DNA of 64,000 bases from Falsiroseomonas sp041690465 (GCF_041690465.1 NZ_JAWLHG010000023.1:16717-80716); one strand, 5' to 3'; numbered from the stretch's first letter, positions 8,550 to 17,522 are shown. Translations and numbers: made by a program. Notes: a model not told the origin generated them from the sequence alone.

Positions 8550-8574
8550 TCGAACTGCCCATTGTCAAGTTCGA
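8550..8574. promoter_or_regulatory. Inverted repeat, likely TetR operator site 2
   Basis: Perfect seven-base arms TCGAACT and AGTTCGA around an 11-base spacer, centred 31 bases (about three helical turns) from the first repeat and 23 bases upstream of the TetR start. This arrangement is typical of autoregulating TetR-type repressors that also control a divergent operon. Confidence 0.68.
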
Positions 8575-8596
8575 CGTGCGGGCCCAGGATCGGCCG

Positions 8597-9238
8597 ATGT
8601 CCGTGACCCCGAAGGCCAAGGGCCGCCACCACCACGGCGCGCTGCGCGACGCGCTGCTGGCGGCGGTCGCCGAGATCGTGCTGGAGGCCGGGCCGGAAGC
8701 GGTGACCTTGCGCGAATGCGCCCGCCGCGCCGGTGTCTCCCACTCCGCGGCGGCGCCGCATTTCGGCGACAAGCGCGGCCTGCTCACCGCCTTCGCCGCC
8801 GAGGGTGGGCGTCGGCTGGCGGCGGCGATGGAGGCGGCACTGGCGGCGCTGCCGGAGGCGGCCGGTGCCGCCGAGCGGCTGGCGGCGACGGGCCGCGGCT
8901 ACATCGCCTTCGCCCGCGCCAATCCCGCGCATTTCCGGCTGATGTTCCGCGCCGAGTTGATCGACCGTGCGGACCCGGCCTGGCAGGAAGCGGCGGGGCA
9001 GCCTTTCATGCTGCTGTCGGAGGCGATGGCCGCGCTGGCGCCTGCGCTGGATGCGCGCGCGCGCCGCGCCAGGCTGGCGCTCGCCTGGGCTGCCGTGCAT
9101 GGCTTCTGCACCTTGCGGGCAGAGGGCGCGGGCGGCGATCTGTGGAAGCCGGAGGCGCGCGCGGCGGAGGTGGCGGAGGACCTGATCGCGCTGATCGTGG
9201 CGGCCTGCGCAGCCCCGGCCAGTCACGGGGCTTCATGA
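8597..9238 (+). CDS. TetR/AcrR family transcriptional regulator
   Basis: DNA-binding repressor of 213 residues. The helix-turn-helix is seen in ALLAAVAEIVLEAG, VTLRECARRAGVSHSA and FGDKRGLLTAFAAEG (residues 15-65); the C-terminal half resembles the WHG/TetR_C-type ligand domain with the phrase YIAFARANPAHFRLMF. Start at the ATG after an AGGAT site. It is divergent from a two-gene membrane operon across two matching inverted repeats and probably represses both that operon and itself. The inducer is unknown. Confidence 0.93.
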   Translation: MSVTPKAKGRHHHGALRDALLAAVAEIVLEAGPEAVTLRECARRAGVSHSAAAPHFGDKRGLLTAFAAEGGRRLAAAMEAALAALPEAAGAAERLAATGRGYIAFARANPAHFRLMFRAELIDRADPAWQEAAGQPFMLLSEAMAALAPALDARARRARLALAWAAVHGFCTLRAEGAGGDLWKPEARAAEVAEDLIALIVAACAAPASHGAS

Positions 9239-9292
9239 CGCAGTCGCGCCCGCGAGCCGGCACCAGCCGGCGCAAGGAAGGAGGCTGCAACC

Positions 9293-10318
9293 TTGGCCAC
9301 CTATACCGAGACATCCTACTGCAACCCGACCATAGCGGCGGTGTGGCCCGATCCGGCGCTGGCCGGTCCCGACCGGGAGGGCTTCTACTGGTGCTACGCG
9401 ACGGATGACGAGCACGAACCTCTGCCGCGGCGCCGGTTCAAGGCGGCGCGCTCACGTGACCTAGTGAGCTGGGAGTTGAACCCGGCAGGAGCGGAATGCG
9501 GCGCTTTCCCCCAACCCATCCCGAACTACGGCAGGTATCGCGCCTGCTGGGCTCCCGACGTCAGGCGCATGGGGTCTGCCGCCTGGAATCTCTACGGCTC
9601 CCTCAAGTTCGACGACCATCAGGAGACCGGCCCGGACGGTCACGGCATCTTCGTCGCGCGCTCGACGACGCCGATCGGCTTCCGCAATCCCATCATCCTG
9701 AAGCGCGGGCCGGGATTCACCGTTATCGACCCGTGCTTCTATCGCTCGACCAGGCTGGGCAGGAACTTCCTCTTCTGGGGCTCCGGCCATGCGCCGATCA
9801 AGGGGCAGGAACTGACCGCGGACGGGACCGCCTTCGTCGCAGGGTCGGAGCCGACCGACATCCTCTCGCCCGATCCCGCAGACCCGGACGACCGCCTCTG
9901 GGAGGGCGTCCACGTCATCGAACATCCGACCACGCATGATCCCATCGTGCTGGCCTCCAAGGTGGACACCTGGAAGGGGCCGTACCGCACCTATGCCTTC
10001 CGGGGAGCGCCGCACCCCCTCGATCCCTTGCGTTCGCGCCCGACCTGCCTGCTCGCCGAGAACGACGTCTGGAACCGCTGCGGCAATGCATTCGTGCTGC
10101 CCGATGCCATCGGACAGCTGTGGATCTTCTTCCACGCGGTGCGGGGCGACGCGATCATCCCCGGGACGGAGCATATCGACGCGATGGGCCGCCGCGGCGT
10201 GCCGCTGCGGCAGATGTGCATGGAACGGCTGCACTTCGACGCGGCAGGCCTGCCCTATGTCAACGGGGGCTCGCCGAGCTCGACGGAACAGCCCGGCCCG
10301 GTCGTGCTGAGAGCGTGA
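9293..10318 (+). CDS. Glycoside hydrolase family 43-like protein
   Basis: A 341-residue cytoplasmic protein (no signal peptide) with the three acidic-residue boxes expected in the five-bladed propeller of GH43 and related clans: NPTIAAVWPDPAL at the start, VIDPCFYRS near residue 145 and DRLWEGVHVIEH near residue 205. Substrate is unknown; arabinan- or xylan-type linkages are common for the family. The start codon is TTG, supported by a strong AAGGAGG site eight bases upstream. It lies alone between the TetR gene and the convergent tct operon. Confidence 0.78.
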   Translation: MATYTETSYCNPTIAAVWPDPALAGPDREGFYWCYATDDEHEPLPRRRFKAARSRDLVSWELNPAGAECGAFPQPIPNYGRYRACWAPDVRRMGSAAWNLYGSLKFDDHQETGPDGHGIFVARSTTPIGFRNPIILKRGPGFTVIDPCFYRSTRLGRNFLFWGSGHAPIKGQELTADGTAFVAGSEPTDILSPDPADPDDRLWEGVHVIEHPTTHDPIVLASKVDTWKGPYRTYAFRGAPHPLDPLRSRPTCLLAENDVWNRCGNAFVLPDAIGQLWIFFHAVRGDAIIPGTEHIDAMGRRGVPLRQMCMERLHFDAAGLPYVNGGSPSSTEQPGPVVLRA

Positions 10319-10358
10319 TCCGCGGTCGCAGCCCCGTCGGCGCGGCGTGCCGGCTGTC

Positions 10359-11861
10359 CTACGTCGCCGCCACCCGCCGCACCCAGGCACCATACAGCCG
10401 CGGCCCGGCCAGCGCCGCCACCGCGATCAGCAGGATCACCAGCGAGACCGGCCGTGTCACGAAGGTGCTCCAGTCGCCCTGGCTGATGGTCAGCGCCTGG
10501 CGCATCGCCTGCTCGGCCATCGGGCCGAGGATCATGCCGATCACCACCGGCGCCACCGGGAAGTCGAAGCGGCGCATGAACATCGCGACGATGCCGATGC
10601 CATAGAGCAGCATCAGGTCCACCACGGAATTGCTGATGCCGTAGGTGCCGATCGTCGCGAACACCAGGATCCCGGCGTAGAGCTGCGGCTGCGGGATCTT
10701 CAGGATGCGCGCCCACAACCCCACCAGCGGCAGGTTCAGCACCACCAGCATGACGTTGGCGATGAACAGTGACGCAATCAGCGTCCACACCAGCTCCGCC
10801 TGCGCCGTGAACAGCAGCGGGCCCGGCTGGATGCCGTAGCTCTGGAAGGCGCTCAGCATGATCGCCGCGGTCGCAGAGGTCGGCAGGCCGAGGGTCAGCA
10901 TCGGCACCAGCACGCCCGCCGCTGCGGCGTTGTTCGCCGCCTCCGGCCCGGCCACGCCCTCGATCGCGCCGGTGGTGCCGAATTCGCGCTGCGCATCGGG
11001 CGAGGCGAGCTTCCTCTCCGCATAGTAGCTCAGCATGGTCGGCATCTCGGAGCCGCCAGCCGGCAGCACGCCGAAGGGAAAGCCGAGGCCGGCGCCGCGC
11101 AGCCAGGGCCAGAAGCTGCGCCGCAGATCCGACCGCGACATCATGATCTTCCCGACCGGCCGCACCTCCTGCGGGCCCTCCACATGCCGCCAGGCGAGGT
11201 GCAGCGTCTCGCCCACCGCGAACAGCGCCACCGCCACCAGCACCACGTTCACCCCGTCCAGCAACTCCGGGATGCCGAAGGTCAGCCGCGGCTGTCCGGT
11301 CTGCAGGTCGATGCCGACCAGCCCGAGCAGCAGCCCGAAGCCGAGGCTCGTCAGCCCGCGCAGCGCGCTGCCGCCGAGCACCGCCGAGACGGTGACGAAG
11401 CACAGCACCATCAGCGAGAAATACTCGGCCGGGCCAAGCTGCAGTGCGTATTCCACGATCACCGGCCCGAGGAAGGCGAGGCCGAGCGTGCCCACCGTGC
11501 CGGCGACGAAGCTGCCGATCGCCGAGGTCGCCAGGGCCGGCCCCGCGCGCCCGTTGCGCGCCATCTTCGCCCCTTCGAGCGCGGTGATGATGGAGCCCGA
11601 TTCCCCCGGCGTGTTCAGCAGGATCGAGGTGGTGGAGCCGCCATACATCGCGCCGTAGAAGATGCCGCAGAACAGGATGAAGGCGCCGGTCGCGCTGACG
11701 GTGAAGGTGATCGGCAGCAGCAGCGCGATGGTCAGCGCCGGCCCGATGCCCGGCAGCACGCCGATCGCCGTGCCGAGGAAGCAGCCGAGCAGCGCCCAGC
11801 CGAGATTCGGGATCGTGAGCGCATGCCCGAAACCGAGCGCGAGGCCATCCAGCGCGCCCAT
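10359..11861 (-). CDS. tctA: Tripartite tricarboxylate transporter large permease TctA
   Basis: Large membrane subunit of the TTT system, 500 residues and about ten to twelve helices. It has the family signature GCFLGTAIGVLPGIGPALTIALL (in two parts: LLGCFLGTAIGVLPG and IGPALTIALLLP), FYGAMYGGSTTSILLNTPGE and the second-half repeat GVAGPEAANNAAAAGV. Start at the ATG overlapping the tctB stop. Works with TctB and the TctC receptor encoded upstream to import a di- or tricarboxylate driven by an ion gradient. Confidence 0.96.
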   Translation of the reverse strand: MGALDGLALGFGHALTIPNLGWALLGCFLGTAIGVLPGIGPALTIALLLPITFTVSATGAFILFCGIFYGAMYGGSTTSILLNTPGESGSIITALEGAKMARNGRAGPALATSAIGSFVAGTVGTLGLAFLGPVIVEYALQLGPAEYFSLMVLCFVTVSAVLGGSALRGLTSLGFGLLLGLVGIDLQTGQPRLTFGIPELLDGVNVVLVAVALFAVGETLHLAWRHVEGPQEVRPVGKIMMSRSDLRRSFWPWLRGAGLGFPFGVLPAGGSEMPTMLSYYAERKLASPDAQREFGTTGAIEGVAGPEAANNAAAAGVLVPMLTLGLPTSATAAIMLSAFQSYGIQPGPLLFTAQAELVWTLIASLFIANVMLVVLNLPLVGLWARILKIPQPQLYAGILVFATIGTYGISNSVVDLMLLYGIGIVAMFMRRFDFPVAPVVIGMILGPMAEQAMRQALTISQGDWSTFVTRPVSLVILLIAVAALAGPRLYGAWVRRVAAT

Positions 11862-12364
11862 CACTCCGGCACCCCGAAGATCAGCCCCTCGACCAGCCCG
11901 GCGCCGATGTTCACGCCGAGCGCCTTCACGAACAGCGTGTAGGCGCCGAGCGAGACCACCACCGCGATGCCGAGGTTGCGCAGATGCGCGCGGCTGCCGA
12001 AGGCGGCCGCGACCAGCACGAATTGCGCACTCGCCGCGATGGTGAAGCCGAGCGGGCCGATCAGCACCAGGTTGGCGAGCAGCCCGGCCAGCAGCAGGCC
12101 GAGCGAACGCGGAATGGCCGGCGGCGCCTCCGCTACCTCCTCGATGCCGGCCGACCAGCCGCCGCGCAGCGCGGAGACGGTCAGCAGGGCGCCGAGCACC
12201 AGCAGCGCGGCCGAGACGAGCGCGGGCACCAGCGTCGGCCCGACCTGTGCGTAGAGCGGCGAGGCCGGGATGACGAGCGTCTGCCACATCGCCAGCCCGC
12301 CCAGGCCGAGCACGAACAGCCCGGCGCCGAGATCCGCCCGATCCGGGCGGCTGCCCCCGCTCAC
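11861..12364 (-). CDS. tctB: Tripartite tricarboxylate transporter small permease TctB
   Basis: A 167-residue protein with four hydrophobic helices, the TctB/DUF1468 pattern: a first helix GAGLFVLGLGGLAMWQ followed by a loop, and a C-terminal helix ending near FVKALGVNIGAG. Located between tctC and tctA with a four-base overlap to tctA and a 22-base gap from tctC, so the three form one operon read on the minus strand. Confidence 0.92.
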   Translation of the reverse strand: MSGGSRPDRADLGAGLFVLGLGGLAMWQTLVIPASPLYAQVGPTLVPALVSAALLVLGALLTVSALRGGWSAGIEEVAEAPPAIPRSLGLLLAGLLANLVLIGPLGFTIAASAQFVLVAAAFGSRAHLRNLGIAVVVSLGAYTLFVKALGVNIGAGLVEGLIFGVPE

Positions 12365-12386
12365 GCGCCGGGCCGCGCCGCCGGCT

Positions 12387-13361
12387 TCACGAGGCGAGGC
12401 CGAGGTCGCGCAGCACCTCCTCGGTCGCTGCGATATCGCGCGTCAGATACTGCGCGAAGGCGTCGCCGGCCAGGAACGCATCGTCCCAGCCGCGGGTCTC
12501 CAGGATCTGCTTCCAGGCGGGCAGGGCGTGGATCGCCGTCATCAGCTCCACCAGCGCCTGGCGCTGCGCCGCGCTGATCCCCGGCGCGCCGAACACGCCG
12601 CGCCAGTTGGAGGTGACGACATCCACCCCGCTCTCCTTCAGCGTCGGGATGGCGGGGTCGGAGCGCCGCTCGCCGGTGGTGGCCAGCGCGCGCATCCGCC
12701 CGGCCTTGATCTGCTCGGCGAATTCCGAATAGCCGGAGATGCCGGCCTTCACCTGCCCGCCGAGGATCGCCGCCTGGGCCGGGCCGCCGCCGGCAAACGC
12801 GACATAGGAGGCCTCCCGCGGGTTGCGCCCCAGTGCCTTCAGGATCAGGCCGAGCGTGATGTGGTCGGTCCCGCCCGCCGAGCCGCCGCCCACCGGGACC
12901 GCGCCCGGATTGCTGCGCAGCGCCGCCAGGAGCGCGGCGATATCGCGGAACTCGGAACTGGCCGGCACCACGACCACGCCGACCTCCTCGGTCATGCGCG
13001 CCACCGGCACCACGTCCTTGATGGTGACGGGCGACTTGTTGGTGATGCCTGCGCCCACCATCACCGAGCCGCCGACCAGCAGCGCGTTCGGCCGGCCGCG
13101 GCGCTGCGCGACGAAGCGCGGCAGGCCGACCATGCCGCCGGCGCCGCCGACATGCTCGAACTGGAAGCTGCCGACCAGCCCGGCCTCGCGCGAGACCTGC
13201 TCGATGGCACGGGCCAGCCCGTCCCAGCCGCCGCCGGGGCCGGCAGGGACGAACATGGTCATGCTGGCGAAGCGCTGCTGCGCGAAGCCGGGCCTGGACA
13301 GCAGCGGCGCGGCCGCGAGGCCGGCGGCAGCGGCAAGCACCGTGCGGCGTGTGGTGGTCAT
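12387..13361 (-). CDS. tctC: Tripartite tricarboxylate transporter receptor TctC
   Basis: Periplasmic receptor of the adjacent TctAB permease. The 324-residue precursor starts with a twin-arginine-like signal (MTTTRRTVLAAAAGLAAAPLL) cleaved near GFAQQ. The mature part has MFVPAGPGGGWDGLAR and GGSAGGTDHITLG boxes typical of the TctC subgroup that accompanies its own permease. First gene of the tctCBA operon; divergent from an APC permease, with 132 bases between them for promoters. Confidence 0.94.
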   Translation of the reverse strand: MTTTRRTVLAAAAGLAAAPLLSRPGFAQQRFASMTMFVPAGPGGGWDGLARAIEQVSREAGLVGSFQFEHVGGAGGMVGLPRFVAQRRGRPNALLVGGSVMVGAGITNKSPVTIKDVVPVARMTEEVGVVVVPASSEFRDIAALLAALRSNPGAVPVGGGSAGGTDHITLGLILKALGRNPREASYVAFAGGGPAQAAILGGQVKAGISGYSEFAEQIKAGRMRALATTGERRSDPAIPTLKESGVDVVTSNWRGVFGAPGISAAQRQALVELMTAIHALPAWKQILETRGWDDAFLAGDAFAQYLTRDIAATEEVLRDLGLAS

Positions 13362-13493
13362 GAATCCTCCCTGGGGTCCCGCCGGCGAAACGTGTGTGCG
13401 AGCCTATGCCACCGGCGCGAGGCACGCAAAGGGGCGATACGGAACCGGTTGCGGCCGCCCGGCGTCTCCCGCCATACGGGGAGGCGCCTGCGC

Positions 13494-14825
13494 ATGATCG
13501 AGCCCGGCCAGACCGGCCAGCCCAGCCTCCGGCAGAGCATCGGCCCCTTCCAGCTGTTCGCGTACACGCTCGGCGGCATGCTCGGCGCCGGGATCTACGG
13601 GCTGGTCGGGCGCGCGGCGGGGGAGCTGGGCTCGGCGGTCTGGCTCGGCTTCCTGGTGGCGATGGTGGCGGCGCTGCTGACCGGGCTTTCCTATGCCTCG
13701 CTCGGCAGCCGCTATCCCCGGGCGGGCGGTGCCGCTTATGTCACCGGGCGCGCCTTCGCCTGGCCGCTGCTGACCTGGATGGTCGGGCTGGCGGTGATGG
13801 CCTCCGGCCTCACCTCGGTCGCAACGCAGTCGCGCGTGGTCGCGGCGAACCTGCTCGAACTCACCGGGCTCCAGGGCGTGCCGGCGGTGGCCATCGCGCT
13901 CGGCTTCCTGCTGCTGGTCGCCGGCATCGTGCTGCGCGGCATCCGCGAGAGCATGTGGGTCAACATCTTCTGCACCACGATCGAGGCCGCGGGGCTTGTG
14001 CTGGTGGTCGCGGTCGGCGTCCAGTGGTGGGGCGCGCAGCCGCTGCTGGAGACGCCGACGGGCGAGCCGATCGGCCTCTCCTTCCTGATGACCGGCGCGA
14101 TCCTCACCTTCTTCGCCTTCATCGGCTTCGAGGACACGCTGAACGTCGCCGAGGAAGCGCGCGACCCCCGGCGGACGCTGCCGATCGGCATCATCGCCGC
14201 GATGCTGACGGCCACCGCGCTCTACATTGCGGTGTCGGTCACCGCCGTCTCCGTCGTGCCCTGGCGGGAACTGGCGGAAGCACCCGGCCCGCTGGTGGAG
14301 GTGATGGCGCGCGCCGCGCCCTGGTTTCCGCCCTGGGGGTATGCGGCGATCACCCTCTTCGCGGTCTCCAACACGGCGCTGCTGAATTACGTCACCGCGT
14401 CGCGGCTGATGCTGGGGATGGCGCGGCAGGGGCTGCTGCCGGCGCCGCTGGCGCGCATCCATCCCAGGCGGCGCACGCCGCATGTCGCGATCCTCGCGCT
14501 GCTGCCGGTGCTGGCGGCGCTGGTGCTGGCGGGCGATATCGGGCAGCTGGCCTCTGCGACCGTGCTGCTGCTGCTCGGCGTGTTCTCCGTGGTGAATCTG
14601 GCGCTGCTGGTGCTGCAGCGCCGCCCGGGCGAGCCGCATGGCGGCTTCGAGGTGCCCTCGCTGGTGCCGGTCTGCGGCGCGCTGGTCTGCGCCAGCCTGC
14701 TGGTCAACCGCGTGCTCGCCGGCGATTGGCGCGCGCCGGCGCTGGCCGGGGCGATCCTGCCCGTGATCCTGCTGGGTTTCCTGCTGCTGCGCCCGGCCGC
14801 CACGCCCGAGGCGATGGAAGGTTGA
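13494..14825 (+). CDS. APC superfamily amino acid permease
   Basis: A 443-residue transporter with about twelve membrane helices. The first helix has the unwound GGMLGAGIYGLVG motif (substrate backbone binding in APC transporters), followed by SYASLGSRYPRAGGAAYVTGRAF and ILTFFAFIGFEDTLNVAEEARDP, all typical of the amino acid-polyamine-organocation family. The start at the ATG after GGGGAGG is well supported. Substrate is unknown. Divergent from tctCBA. Confidence 0.92.
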   Translation: MIEPGQTGQPSLRQSIGPFQLFAYTLGGMLGAGIYGLVGRAAGELGSAVWLGFLVAMVAALLTGLSYASLGSRYPRAGGAAYVTGRAFAWPLLTWMVGLAVMASGLTSVATQSRVVAANLLELTGLQGVPAVAIALGFLLLVAGIVLRGIRESMWVNIFCTTIEAAGLVLVVAVGVQWWGAQPLLETPTGEPIGLSFLMTGAILTFFAFIGFEDTLNVAEEARDPRRTLPIGIIAAMLTATALYIAVSVTAVSVVPWRELAEAPGPLVEVMARAAPWFPPWGYAAITLFAVSNTALLNYVTASRLMLGMARQGLLPAPLARIHPRRRTPHVAILALLPVLAALVLAGDIGQLASATVLLLLGVFSVVNLALLVLQRRPGEPHGGFEVPSLVPVCGALVCASLLVNRVLAGDWRAPALAGAILPVILLGFLLLRPAATPEAMEG

Positions 14826-14925
14826 ACAGATGCTGTCCCGGAACGTCACGCCGGTGCGGCGCTTGCGGCAGGGCCGGCCGGCGACGCATGCTCCGCCCCG
14901 CTCTGATTCGGGAGACGGCCGGCGC

Positions 14926-15588
14926 ATGACAGCTTTCCGCGGCTACCATCTTGCCGCCTTGGCGCTGGCCGGTGGCCTGTTCGGCGCGCTGCCCGCCGCG
15001 GCGCAGACCCGCGAGCGGGCGATCGAGACCCGCAGCGTCGTGCTGGCGAACCGCCACCTGGCGACGGTGCAGCAGGTCTATCTCTCGCCGGTGACCGACA
15101 ACAACTGGGGCCCCGACCGCCTGGGCGCCGACACGCTGCCGGTCGGCGAGGACACCACCATCGAGATGCGCGGCGGCTGCGAGGCGGATCTGCGCATCGT
15201 CTTCCCCAATGGCGCCGCCGAGGAGCGGCGGGTGGTGGATGTCTGCGAGACCACCCGCATCGTGCTGCGCCCCGGCTGGACCGTCGCCGAGGAGCTGGAC
15301 GAGGAAGGTCCGGTCGCCGCCCTGCCGGCCGAGCCCGCGGCCGGCGCGCTGCGCCTGCGCAATGCCGGGCCGCTGCCGATCGTCGAGATCTACGCCGCGC
15401 CGCCCGGCACCCCCCGGGGCGAGGACCGGCTGGGCGCCGATACGCTGCCGATCGGCGAGATCTTCGAGATCGAGCCGCCCGACCCGGATGCCTGCGCCGC
15501 CGACCTGGTGGCCGTGTTCCGCGATGGGCGCGAGGTGGCGCGCGCCGGCGTGGACCTCTGCACCGGCGAGGAGATCGAGATCCGATGA
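14926..15588 (+). CDS. Secreted protein with two tandem repeats, unknown function
   Basis: Not recognised. The 220-residue precursor has a signal peptide ending near LPAAAQT. The mature part is a duplicated unit of about 90 residues: both copies contain the phrase RLGADTLP(V/I)GE, preceded by a (V/I)xx(I/V)Y(L/A)(S/A)P stretch and followed by a pair of cysteines (GGCEADL/DVCETT and DACAADL/DLCTGEE). One disulfide per repeat is likely. The ATG at 14926 follows GGGAGA. Its stop overlaps the ATG of the next secreted protein, suggesting a joint periplasmic or surface role. Confidence 0.75.
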   Translation: MTAFRGYHLAALALAGGLFGALPAAAQTRERAIETRSVVLANRHLATVQQVYLSPVTDNNWGPDRLGADTLPVGEDTTIEMRGGCEADLRIVFPNGAAEERRVVDVCETTRIVLRPGWTVAEELDEEGPVAALPAEPAAGALRLRNAGPLPIVEIYAAPPGTPRGEDRLGADTLPIGEIFEIEPPDPDACAADLVAVFRDGREVARAGVDLCTGEEIEIR

Positions 15589-16448
15589 GGAAGATCCTGG
15601 TCCTGGCGCTCGCGCTGCTCGCCGCGCCGGCCGCTGCCCAAGGGAACGCCCAACCGGGTGCCCGGGAGATGAATGGCGGCGTGCCGGAGCCGATGCGTGG
15701 CGCCTGGTTCGCCGGCGACTGCGCCGACCCGCAGGCGATGCTGGTGCTGACCGCCCGCTCCGCCGCGCGGGTGGATGCGGAACTGCCTGGCCGGCTGTTC
15801 CGCTTCGACGCGATGCGGCCGGCGGCCGGCTACACGATGGGCGTCGGCGCGGGGCCGGAGGCGCCGCGGTTGCTGTTCCGTCCCTCGCCGGAAGGCCTCG
15901 ACACCATCGAGCCCGAGCCGAAGACACGCGACGACCGGCTGCCCGGCGATGCCGGCGCCGAGGTCTGGCGTCGCTGCCCGGCGCCGCCCGCGGCACTCGC
16001 CGCGCTCCATGGCGAGGGCGTGGCGATGCTCGCCGCCTTCGAGCACCTGGAAGCCGCCTGCGGCGCCGGCACGCCCGGTGCCTGCGCCGAGGCGCTGATC
16101 CGCCAAGGCGACGTCAGCGGCGACGGGCTGCTCGCCCCGGCGGAGCTTGCCCGCATCGCGCGCGGTGCCGCTTGGGTGGTGGCGGTGCAGGAGGGCGCGA
16201 CGCAGGAGGTGCTGGCCGGCGCGGTGGGCGTCGGCGCGCTGGGTGGCATCCTGGCCGCGCGGCTGCTGCTGGAGAGCCTGGACTACGACGCCGACGGTCG
16301 GATCTCGGCCGCGGAGCTCACCCAGGACCGCGCCGGGGCCTTCGCCGCCGCCGCGGGAACGGCCGAAGGGCGGCCGCTGCGGACGGAAGGCCTGGTGGAG
16401 GGCGCGGGGATGCTGCGTGGCTTGGTTGAGGCGCTGATGAGCCGGTAG
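15585..16448 (+). CDS. Secreted EF-hand-type protein
   Basis: A 287-residue exported protein: signal peptide MRKILVLALALLAAPAAAQG, then a region with two cysteine pairs and two calcium-loop motifs, DVSGDGLLAPAEL near residue 174 and DYDADGRISAAEL near residue 235. Each has the D-x-[DNS]-x-[DG]-G spacing of an EF-hand loop. Calcium binding is inferred. Coupled by ATGA overlap to the upstream two-repeat secreted protein. It ends six bases from the convergent gentisate dioxygenase gene. Confidence 0.78.
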   Translation: MRKILVLALALLAAPAAAQGNAQPGAREMNGGVPEPMRGAWFAGDCADPQAMLVLTARSAARVDAELPGRLFRFDAMRPAAGYTMGVGAGPEAPRLLFRPSPEGLDTIEPEPKTRDDRLPGDAGAEVWRRCPAPPAALAALHGEGVAMLAAFEHLEAACGAGTPGACAEALIRQGDVSGDGLLAPAELARIARGAAWVVAVQEGATQEVLAGAVGVGALGGILAARLLLESLDYDADGRISAAELTQDRAGAFAAAAGTAEGRPLRTEGLVEGAGMLRGLVEALMSR

Positions 16449-16454
16449 ACGACC

Positions 16455-17522
16455 CTACAGGCGCGCCTCGCGCCACAGGCCGAGCTTCTGCTGCGCGGCG
16501 GCGTCCGAATAGCCGAACAGCACCAGCTCGCTCTCCGCCTCGATCGACAGGCTTTCCCAGGAGGGCACCACCAGCAGGTCGCGCGGGGCGAGGGCGAAGG
16601 CCTGCTCGCCGACGCGTGCGGTACCGCTGCCTTCCACCACCACGAACACTGCCGCATCGGTGGCCTGGCGGGGGCGGGTGGCGAAGCCCTTCGGCAGCAG
16701 GCGCACATGCGCGGCGATGGTCGGCATCACTGGCCCGCCATCCGCCGGGTTCACGAATTCGAGCGCGTGTCCGAGATGCGGGTCCGGCGCATCCGAGCGC
16801 GCCATGGCGGCGAGGCTGTCGCGCCATTCGGCGTAGGGGTAGTGGAACAGCGGCAATGCAGTGGGGCGGCGCGCCGCTGCGGTGCCGCCGAAGGGGCGCA
16901 GGTTACGGCCGTAGCGCGCGCTCGTGTCGCCGGGCGGCGCGGTTTCGTGATGCGCCATGGCACCGTCCGGCAAGTGCTCCGCGAAGGAGGCGGCGAAGTG
17001 CCGCACCGTCGGGATGTCGAGCCCGTCGAGCCAGATCATCGGCTTGCCGCTGGTGTTGCCGTGGTCGTGCCACTGCCAGTTGGGTGTCAGCACCAGGTCG
17101 AAGGGGCGCATGATCGCCTTCTCGCCATCCAGCGCGGTGAAGGCGCCGTCGCCTTCCATCGCGAAGCGCAGCGCGCATTGGGTGTGTCGGTGGCAGGGCG
17201 CGACCTCGCCCGGCAGGATCAACTGCAGCCCTGCATAGAGACTGGTGGTGACGGCGGAGGAGCCCGGCAGCCCCGGGTTCTCCAGGATCAGCACGCGCCG
17301 TTCCGCCTGTTCGGCCGAGATCAGGTCGCCGGCCCGCAGCAGATGCGCGCGGGCGCCGTCATAGTGCCAGAGATGCGGCTGCACCGAAGAGCGCGGCGTC
17401 GGGGTGACGAGGGCGTGCAGCACTTCCCAGAGCGGGTAGAGGTGCTGTGGCGCCATCTCGGCGTAGAGGCCCTGGAGCATGGCCTGGGCCTCGTTGGAGC
17501 CGGGGGCGGGTTTGGCAGTCAT
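16455..17522 (-). CDS. Gentisate 1,2-dioxygenase (bicupin)
   Basis: Opens the ring of gentisate to maleylpyruvate using Fe(II). The 355-residue protein is a bicupin: the first cupin has the metal ligands in the motif EVAPCHRHTQCALRF near residue 110 and a downstream His in NWQWHDHGN; the second cupin, near residues 270-340, lacks a full ligand set, as in known gentisate dioxygenases. The FGGTAAARRPTALPLFHYPY segment is also typical. No maleylpyruvate isomerase or hydrolase gene adjoins it. A salicylate-type ring-cleaving substrate is the main alternative. Confidence 0.88.
   Translation of the reverse strand: MTAKPAPGSNEAQAMLQGLYAEMAPQHLYPLWEVLHALVTPTPRSSVQPHLWHYDGARAHLLRAGDLISAEQAERRVLILENPGLPGSSAVTTSLYAGLQLILPGEVAPCHRHTQCALRFAMEGDGAFTALDGEKAIMRPFDLVLTPNWQWHDHGNTSGKPMIWLDGLDIPTVRHFAASFAEHLPDGAMAHHETAPPGDTSARYGRNLRPFGGTAAARRPTALPLFHYPYAEWRDSLAAMARSDAPDPHLGHALEFVNPADGGPVMPTIAAHVRLLPKGFATRPRQATDAAVFVVVEGSGTARVGEQAFALAPRDLLVVPSWESLSIEAESELVLFGYSDAAAQQKLGLWREARL

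Noticed and set aside
10255..12287. Very long open frames overlapping the tct operon
   Set aside because: Low-complexity translation rich in Arg, Ala and Gly; the well-conserved TctA, TctB and TctC frames explain the DNA.
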